In this document: positions 14,447 to 19,649 of the stretch, one piece after another
Layout of the letters: each line of letters begins with the position of its first letter
How positions within the stretch are numbered: the first letter of the stretch is position 1
Source: an uncultured Veillonella sp.
GTDB lineage: Bacteria > Bacillota > Negativicutes > Veillonellales > Veillonellaceae
Reading direction: 5' to 3'
NCBI RefSeq assembly: GCF_915069625.1
Contig: NZ_CAJZFD010000011.1
Coordinates: forward strand, 1 to 19,649
DNA: 19,649 bases
Translations under genes and position numbers: made by a program
The notes under the pieces: generated by a model
What the model was told of the DNA's origin: nothing
The model's database searches: none
Seen by the model: the letters and a program-made list of their open reading frames with translations, nothing else

Positions 14447-15565
14447 TTAATCCTCCCACGTCGATCCACCACTGGAATAACCGTATTTATACCACGCTGC
14501 ACAACTACCTTCTACAGATACCATGCAAGCACCAACAGGGTGGTCAGCAGTACAGCTTTTACCAAATAATGGACATTCACTTGGCTTAATAAGCCCTTGC
14601 AATACACGACCACATTGGCACCCTTTTGGATCAAGAGAAGGCTTTTCAAGCTGGATAGGTAATGCACGTTCCACATCATAGGCTGCATATGCATCCTTTA
14701 ATCTTAAGCCAGAGTTTGGAATAACACCGATACCACGCCACGCATCATCACATACATCATATACTTCTTTGATCATCGCTTGCGCTACCGGATTCCCCTT
14801 CTGCATAACTACAGAATGATAGGTATTACCCACCACAAAATTACCGGTTTTACGTTGCTCTAAAATATTTGCTATAGCAGATAAAATCTCAAGTCCATCA
14901 AAGCCAGCAATACAAGACGGTATGTGATATTCTTCAGGTAAGAATCGGTATGGTTCTTCTCCGATAATAACACTCACATGGCCCGGCAAAATAAAACCAT
15001 CAATATGACCTTCTTGTTTATCTAATAAAGCTCGCAATGCAGGAGGCACTAATTTATGAGATACAAGGAAGAAAACATTCTTCAATCCTGCTGCATGAAC
15101 GGCTTTTACAGTTGCACAAATAACGGCAATAGTCGTTTCAAAGCCGATAGCTAAAAATACGATTTTCTTTTCCGGGTATTTCTTACTAAGTTCTACCACT
15201 TCTAAAGGGGTATAAATTACATGGATATGGGCACCCTTTGTTTGAGCTTCACTAAGACTGCTATAACTACCTGGCACCTTTAACATATCCCCAAAGGTTG
15301 CAATAATAACATCATCACGTTCAGCATAAGCCAAAGCCTTATCCATATACGTTTGATCTGTTACACATACAGGACATCCGGGTCCACTAACAAGTTCAAT
15401 GCCACTTGGCAATAACTGACGAAGACCTTCACGGAAAATCGATACAGTATGTGTACCACAAACTTCCATAAGTCTTACGGTTTCTCCTGGCTTATGAAGA
15501 GCATTGATACGTTTTAACAATGCATCAGCACTGTTCTGCTTTTCCTGCAAAGTAAGCTTCTTCAA
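14447..15565 (-). CDS. hypD: Hydrogenase maturation protein HypD (Fe-S scaffold), TTG start
   Basis: Scaffold on which the Fe(CN)2CO unit is assembled together with HypC. The 372-residue protein has the conserved MEVCGTH (C36), GPGCPVC (C64, C67), GFETT and the C-terminal cysteine-rich section (GCQCGRVL ... SECPLFGKSC ... GACMVS) that supplies the 4Fe-4S ligands. No in-frame ATG exists before the codon of MEVCG, which would be too late by about 35 residues. The TTG at 15565 is chosen: AAGGAG at 15576-15581 lies 10 bases upstream, inside hypC. The gene overlaps the end of hypC by 41 bases, so the two are translationally coupled, consistent with their forming one complex. Confidence 0.96.
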   Translation of the reverse strand: MKKLTLQEKQNSADALLKRINALHKPGETVRLMEVCGTHTVSIFREGLRQLLPSGIELVSGPGCPVCVTDQTYMDKALAYAERDDVIIATFGDMLKVPGSYSSLSEAQTKGAHIHVIYTPLEVVELSKKYPEKKIVFLAIGFETTIAVICATVKAVHAAGLKNVFFLVSHKLVPPALRALLDKQEGHIDGFILPGHVSVIIGEEPYRFLPEEYHIPSCIAGFDGLEILSAIANILEQRKTGNFVVGNTYHSVVMQKGNPVAQAMIKEVYDVCDDAWRGIGVIPNSGLRLKDAYAAYDVERALPIQLEKPSLDPKGCQCGRVLQGLIKPSECPLFGKSCTADHPVGACMVSVEGSCAAWYKYGYSSGGSTWED

Positions 15566-15776
15566 GTTCTTCTAGCTCCTTAAAGGCCTCTAATGTTTTT
15601 TGTGCCTCTTCTTCATCAACAATTTGTACAGCAAAACCTGCATGGACTAACAACCAGTCCCCTACCTTTGCCTCTGGTACGAGGAGTAAGCTGCAGTCAC
15701 GGGTGGCGCCTGTTAATTCAACAGTGCCAATAACATCATTCACAGCTACTAACTGTGCTGGTACAGCTAAGCACAT
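15525..15776 (-). CDS. hypC: Hydrogenase maturation chaperone HypC
   Basis: Small chaperone that carries the Fe(CN)2CO unit with HypD and delivers it to the hydrogenase large subunit. The 83-residue protein has the family's MCLAVPAQL start, where C2 becomes the essential N-terminal ligand after methionine removal, and VHAGFAVQIVDEEEA with the conserved H45. A Glu-rich C-terminal tail (KELEELEEAYFAGKAEQC) overlaps the hypD start. AAGGAG lies 5 bases before the ATG. It is the first gene of the hypC-hypD-hypE transcript. The hydrogenase structural genes and hypA/hypB are not in the window. Confidence 0.96.
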   Translation of the reverse strand: MCLAVPAQLVAVNDVIGTVELTGATRDCSLLLVPEAKVGDWLLVHAGFAVQIVDEEEAQKTLEAFKELEELEEAYFAGKAEQC

Positions 15777-15807
15777 AATATCTCCTTATATATTACTTTA
15801 ATAACAA

Positions 15808-15836
15808 ATTCTATGAGTCTACTCTTATGTAAGCAA
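15808..15836 (-). promoter_or_regulatory. Promoter of hypCDE with a flanking inverted repeat
   Basis: On the minus strand TTGCTT (15831-15836), a 17-base spacer and TAGAAT (15808-15813); the start near 15801 leaves a leader of about 25 bases. The repeat ATGAGT-N18-ACTCAT (15813-15842) surrounds most of the spacer and the -35, and could be an operator. Confidence 0.6.
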
Positions 15837-15869
15837 ACTCATTATATATAAATATTTCTAATATCATTT

Positions 15870-15899
15870 TATCACAATAATAGTAATTATTAAGTGATA
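15870..15899. other. Imperfect inverted repeat downstream of hypF
   Basis: Arms TATCAC-AATAAT and ATTATT-(AA)-GTGATA pair as 6 bp, a 2-base bulge and 6 bp, with a 4-base loop. It lies 20 bases past the hypF stop, where a terminator would sit, but no T-run follows on the minus strand. It could be a weak terminator or an operator upstream of the hypC promoter. Confidence 0.45.
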
Positions 15900-15919
15900 C
15901 TAGCTACAAGAGTATATAA

Positions 15920-18199
15920 CTATTTCTGATTACCAATCCATAATTGGCCGAGTGCTAAGCCCCCATCATTAGAAGGGACAGCTTCATTCATATATAAATT
16001 GCCTACATGCCAAGCGCGATATATTAACTCTACTAATTTGCGATTTTGAAATACACCGCCTGATATGGCCGCATCACTAATGTTATATCGCTCCATTAAA
16101 TCCGCTGAAGTTTCACATAATGCAATGGCAACAGTTTTATGGAATGATGCTGCAAGATGCGCTCTAGACTCACCTTTAAAAACACCATCCATAATAGATT
16201 GAACAGTTGGTGTAAAATCAAGAATTCGCCCGTTATAGTTATAATCAAGCAATGTGCCTTTTTCATCACCACATAAAGATTCTAATGCAATAGCAATTTG
16301 CGCATCATAGGTATGAATCATACCTAGTCCTAAAAGAGAACCTACTGCATCAAATAAACGTCCACAGCTCGTTGCTTGAATCATAGGCATTGTAGATTGT
16401 AATGCTTTATCTAATATTTCCCAACCTTTAGGTAGCCTTTTCATCCAATCTTGGTAGACAGGTGGAATATCATTACCATAATAATTTCTGATATACCACA
16501 AGGCTTGACGCCATGGCTCAGAAACCGCTTTTTCTCCGCCTGGTAACGGTGCTTCATGGATATGAGCTAATCGTTGATATTGGTTGCCTTTACAAAGGAG
16601 AAATTCACCGCCCCATACGCTACCATCTGGGCCATATCCTGTTCCATCCATGGCAATACCAAGAACTGGACCTTCTAGATTGTGTTCTGCCATTACTGAT
16701 GCAATATGAGCATGATGATGTTGAATAGGTATTACAGAAATCTGTGAACTTTTACCAATACGCTCCCCTAAGTGAGAAGAGAAAAATTGAGGATGACTAT
16801 CTACAATTATTTTCTCTGGTTGTATAGAAAATAATTTCTCATATCGGTCAATGGTCCACTCCAAAGTTGTATGAGTAGACGCATTTTGTAGATCACCAAT
16901 ATGCGGTCCTACCAGAACTTCAGAACCTTTATTCACAGCAAAGGCATTTTTCAAATCACTACCCATAGCTAATATCGGACTTTGTCCTGAAATTTCACAA
17001 TGAATAGGTTCTGGTACATAGCCACGACTACGACGAATAAATCTAGGTTTATTATTAATAACAGTTACAACAGAGTCATCGAGAGGTGCATAAATTTGCC
17101 GATTGTGAACCAAGAAATAATCAGCAACGGCCCCTAACTCTTCAAATGCTTGATCATCATCATATAAAACGGGATCACCACTACGGTTACCACTCGTCAT
17201 AACCCACGCCGCATCTGATGGCAATAGCACCTCATGCATCGGTGTATATGGTAACATTACGCCAAGCATATGATTATCTGGCGCTACATGGGAACTCAAA
17301 TGGACTAAGCTATCGTGATTTCTTTTTAATAATACAATAGGACGTTCCATTCCCGTCAAAACATCAAGTTCTTCATCACTAAGATGGACAAGCTCAATTG
17401 CCGTATCTAGGGACCCTACCATAATTGCTAACGGTTTATGTGGTCGATTCTTACGCTTACGCAAGCGTTGGACCGCCGCATCATTTCGAGCATCACAAAC
17501 TAGGTGGTAGCCACCTATCCCTTTTATAGCAATAATACTACCTTCATTGATTAATTCACGGGTAGTATTCCATATATTTACAGTATCTACAACCGTACGA
17601 TTAGGTTTATATAAAGTATAATAAGGACCACATTGAACACAAGCATTTGGTTCAGCACGATAACGGCGCCCCTCTATATCTTCGTATTCAGCCTTACAAG
17701 CTTCACACATGGGAAACTCGTCCATCGTCGTTCGTTCACGATCATAGGGAAGAGATTTAATAATCGTATATCGTGGGCCACAATTTGTACAATTAATAAA
17801 AGGATATTCTTTTCTACGCTTGTCCTGTTGTAGTTCTTTAAGACAATCAGCACATGGCGCTGTATCGGCACTAATAAAGGTGCTAACTGCTTCCCCTAAA
17901 GGAGATGGCTCCACAGAAAACTCAACTTCATTATTTTTTATAGTTAGATGTTCTACTGTTTGACTTGTAATACGGCACAGTCTAGGTCGGTCATCTTGAA
18001 TAGCATCTAAAAATAGCTGTAAATCACCAACACAACCTTGTACCTCAACGTAAACACCTTGGCTATCATTATAAACAAAACCAGTTAACCCTAGGGAATG
18101 TGCCCACATAGAAACAAGGGGCCGGAATCCGACCCCTTGAACTATACCGGTATAACGAATTCCCCAGCGTTCTATAGTTTGATTACTATTTTGTTTCAT
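15920..18199 (-). CDS. hypF: Carbamoyltransferase HypF (hydrogenase maturation)
   Basis: Uses carbamoyl phosphate and ATP to make a carbamoyl-adenylate and transfers the carbamoyl group to HypE. All domains of the 759-residue protein are visible in order. The acylphosphatase domain (about 12-98) has R26 in GVGFRP and N44 in VYND. Two C4 zinc fingers follow, with C116, C119, C137, C140 and C165, C168, C187, C190. The YrdC-like domain comes next (IIAIKGIGGYHLVCDA, then KRKNRPHKPLAIM). The last is the Kae1-like domain, with IQHHHAHIASVMAEH and AMDGTGYGPDGSVWGGEF and the C-terminal ISGGVFQN. The length is typical. AGGAG precedes the ATG. It starts 35 bases after the radical SAM gene with no terminator between, so the two are probably co-transcribed, while hypCDE has its own promoter. 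Confidence 0.98.
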   Translation of the reverse strand: MKQNSNQTIERWGIRYTGIVQGVGFRPLVSMWAHSLGLTGFVYNDSQGVYVEVQGCVGDLQLFLDAIQDDRPRLCRITSQTVEHLTIKNNEVEFSVEPSPLGEAVSTFISADTAPCADCLKELQQDKRRKEYPFINCTNCGPRYTIIKSLPYDRERTTMDEFPMCEACKAEYEDIEGRRYRAEPNACVQCGPYYTLYKPNRTVVDTVNIWNTTRELINEGSIIAIKGIGGYHLVCDARNDAAVQRLRKRKNRPHKPLAIMVGSLDTAIELVHLSDEELDVLTGMERPIVLLKRNHDSLVHLSSHVAPDNHMLGVMLPYTPMHEVLLPSDAAWVMTSGNRSGDPVLYDDDQAFEELGAVADYFLVHNRQIYAPLDDSVVTVINNKPRFIRRSRGYVPEPIHCEISGQSPILAMGSDLKNAFAVNKGSEVLVGPHIGDLQNASTHTTLEWTIDRYEKLFSIQPEKIIVDSHPQFFSSHLGERIGKSSQISVIPIQHHHAHIASVMAEHNLEGPVLGIAMDGTGYGPDGSVWGGEFLLCKGNQYQRLAHIHEAPLPGGEKAVSEPWRQALWYIRNYYGNDIPPVYQDWMKRLPKGWEILDKALQSTMPMIQATSCGRLFDAVGSLLGLGMIHTYDAQIAIALESLCGDEKGTLLDYNYNGRILDFTPTVQSIMDGVFKGESRAHLAASFHKTVAIALCETSADLMERYNISDAAISGGVFQNRKLVELIYRAWHVGNLYMNEAVPSNDGGLALGQLWIGNQK

Positions 18200-18234
18200 A
18201 TAAGCTCCTACTATAGACGGAGAATTAATGGCTA

Positions 18235-19644
18235 TTAACCTAATGCTACAGGAATACTGCCATCAATGCCAGCTTGTTCTAGCTCGGCTTGAATCATAAT
18301 AGCACATTCAATACGTTTCTTTTGTAAACGGCAACCAAATTCATAAGGTGTTTCTAAATCGCCACCTAATGTAATGTTGTTAGCATGACAGCCACCGGAA
18401 CAGAAGAATTTCGCCCAACATTCAGCACAAGTTGGTTTAGAAAATACATGTGTATTACGAAAATCTTTAGGAATTTCTGTATTTTGTAAACCATCATATA
18501 CATTGCCAAGCACATATCCATCTTTACCTACGAATTGGTGACATGGGTAAATATCGCCATTAGGTACGACTGCCATATATTCATGACCTGCCCCACAACC
18601 GCGAAGGCGTTTTGCCATACATGGGCCACGATATAAATCCATACGGAAGTGGAAGAAATTAAACTTCTCGCCCCAACCTTCCAATTGACGTTGTAGGTAA
18701 ATATCTGCTAATTTTTCATATTCTTTTTCAAGAACTGGCCAATCTTCTTCACGAAGTACATAGTCTCCTTCTTCACCTACTACAGGCTCCATGGATAAAT
18801 GTTCGAAACCAAGATCAGACATAGCCATAACGTCTTTTGTAAAGTCTAAATTTTTATGTGTATACGTACCACGTACGTAGTATTCAAGGCCATGGCGTTG
18901 TTTTACAGCATTGATAAGATTTTTAGCAATATATTTATAAGATTCAGCACCACTACCAGCTACAGGGCGCATCGCATTATGTACAGATTCACGACCATCC
19001 AAAGATAATACAAGGCTCATCTTATGTTCGTTTACATAGTCGATTTTATCTTGTGTTAAGAGCATGCCGTTTGTAGTCAATGTAAGCTTGAAAATCTTAT
19101 TGTGCTTTTCTTGAATGGATTCAATATATTCAACTGTTTGTTTAACAACATCCCAGTTCAATAAAGGTTCTCCACCAAAGAAGTCTATTTCACAATGTTG
19201 ACGAGGGCCGCTCATTTTAATGAGGAAGTCCACTGCACGCTTCGCCACATCAAAACTCATTAATTCACGTTTTACACCGCCGTAATCACCTTGGCTGGCA
19301 AAACAGTATTTACATGCTAAATTACAATCATGAGCAATATTTAAGCATAATGCCTTAACAATAGGTTTTTCACCTACTACAAGTTTAAACTCTGTACTCA
19401 TCGGAGCAAACAATTGCTCTGCTTTAATGAGCTCATCTAACTCATCCATAATCTCATCAAGTTCTACTGCATCTTCTTTAGCATCTAATGCAGCATGTAC
19501 TGCATCGCGATTAGTGCCATCATATATGTCAAGAACTCTATCAATGAGTTCGTCGATAACGTGAATAATACCACTATTAACATCTAAGCAGTAATAGTTA
19601 TCCTTCATCCGAAACTTATGGATCATTGGTTTTAATTCTAACAT
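18235..19644 (-). CDS. scfB: SCIFF peptide maturase (radical SAM/SPASM thioether-forming enzyme)
   Basis: Predicted to install thioether cross-links from cysteine sulphur in a small six-cysteine (SCIFF, ranthipeptide) precursor. The 469-residue protein starts MLELKPMIHKFRM and continues YYCLDVNSGIIHVIDEL, the N-terminal peptide-binding region typical of this subfamily. The radical SAM cluster motif is CNLACKYC (C107, C111, C114), followed by DFFGGEPLLNWDVV and LTLTTNGMLL. The C-terminal SPASM region carries cysteines at 342, 350, 368, 406, 409, 415, 419 and 438, enough for two auxiliary 4Fe-4S clusters. The ATG at 19644 is only 5 bases from the window edge, so no ribosome-binding site can be judged; related proteins usually begin at the internal MIHKF (19626), and an upstream extension is not excluded. 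The precursor gene normally lies just upstream, here outside the window. Confidence 0.88.
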   Translation of the reverse strand: MLELKPMIHKFRMKDNYYCLDVNSGIIHVIDELIDRVLDIYDGTNRDAVHAALDAKEDAVELDEIMDELDELIKAEQLFAPMSTEFKLVVGEKPIVKALCLNIAHDCNLACKYCFASQGDYGGVKRELMSFDVAKRAVDFLIKMSGPRQHCEIDFFGGEPLLNWDVVKQTVEYIESIQEKHNKIFKLTLTTNGMLLTQDKIDYVNEHKMSLVLSLDGRESVHNAMRPVAGSGAESYKYIAKNLINAVKQRHGLEYYVRGTYTHKNLDFTKDVMAMSDLGFEHLSMEPVVGEEGDYVLREEDWPVLEKEYEKLADIYLQRQLEGWGEKFNFFHFRMDLYRGPCMAKRLRGCGAGHEYMAVVPNGDIYPCHQFVGKDGYVLGNVYDGLQNTEIPKDFRNTHVFSKPTCAECWAKFFCSGGCHANNITLGGDLETPYEFGCRLQKKRIECAIMIQAELEQAGIDGSIPVALG

Positions 19645-19649
19645 GGTAC

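Noticed and set aside
14446..14502. A longer HypE starting at 14502
   Set aside because: It lies within the hypD coding end; the ATG at 14445 has a GGGAGG site and the family's usual start.

Overview
The window most likely comes from a diderm Firmicute of the Negativicutes, probably Veillonella or a close relative. It is AT-rich, with Firmicute-type AGGAGG ribosome-binding sites. It also carries an outer-membrane LPS-assembly protein (LptD type), a BioY biotin transporter, Hyp maturation proteins and a SCIFF-type radical SAM enzyme. The genus is an inference; no marker gene such as rRNA is present. Every supported gene is on the minus strand, so transcription runs from right to left.

Reading in the direction of transcription, the right end (19644-13438) holds a SCIFF-peptide maturase (scfB), then hypF, then, behind its own promoter, hypC-hypD-hypE. 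This is most of the machinery that builds the Fe(CN)2CO ligand set of [NiFe] hydrogenase; hypA and hypB are not here. Next is an envelope block (13183-9042): a small exported protein, a hairpin, an exported protein with a 20-residue repeat, a short LptD-like protein and galU (UDP-glucose pyrophosphorylase), ending in a terminator.

The middle block (8873-4290) is a biotin/acyl-CoA operon: a MaoC-like hotdog protein, BioY, a thiolase homologue, an AMP-forming acyl-CoA ligase and a 37-kDa-type nucleoid-associated protein. It starts from a near-consensus promoter whose -35 and -10 are both embedded in palindromes, and a hairpin terminator sits between bioY and the thiolase. The thiolase lacks the second catalytic cysteine.

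The left block (4209-226) holds a YbaK/EbsC deacylase, a viroplasmin-domain ribonuclease H, a GalE-like epimerase, a DUF1294 membrane protein and, behind its own extended -10 promoter, pgi with a strong terminator. The first bases hold the start of another gene that runs off the left edge.

Pgi, GalU and the epimerase fit together as a route from fructose-6-phosphate towards nucleotide sugars for LPS or other glycans. If the host is a lactate-fermenting Veillonella, Pgi would work in the gluconeogenic direction. I saw no tRNA, rRNA, CRISPR array, insertion sequence or phage gene. No stretch longer than 300 bases lacks a gene. The most interesting items are the operator architecture and altered thiolase of the bioY operon, the scfB-hypF linkage with its precursor peptide expected just beyond the right edge, and the repeat protein encoded ahead of LptD.
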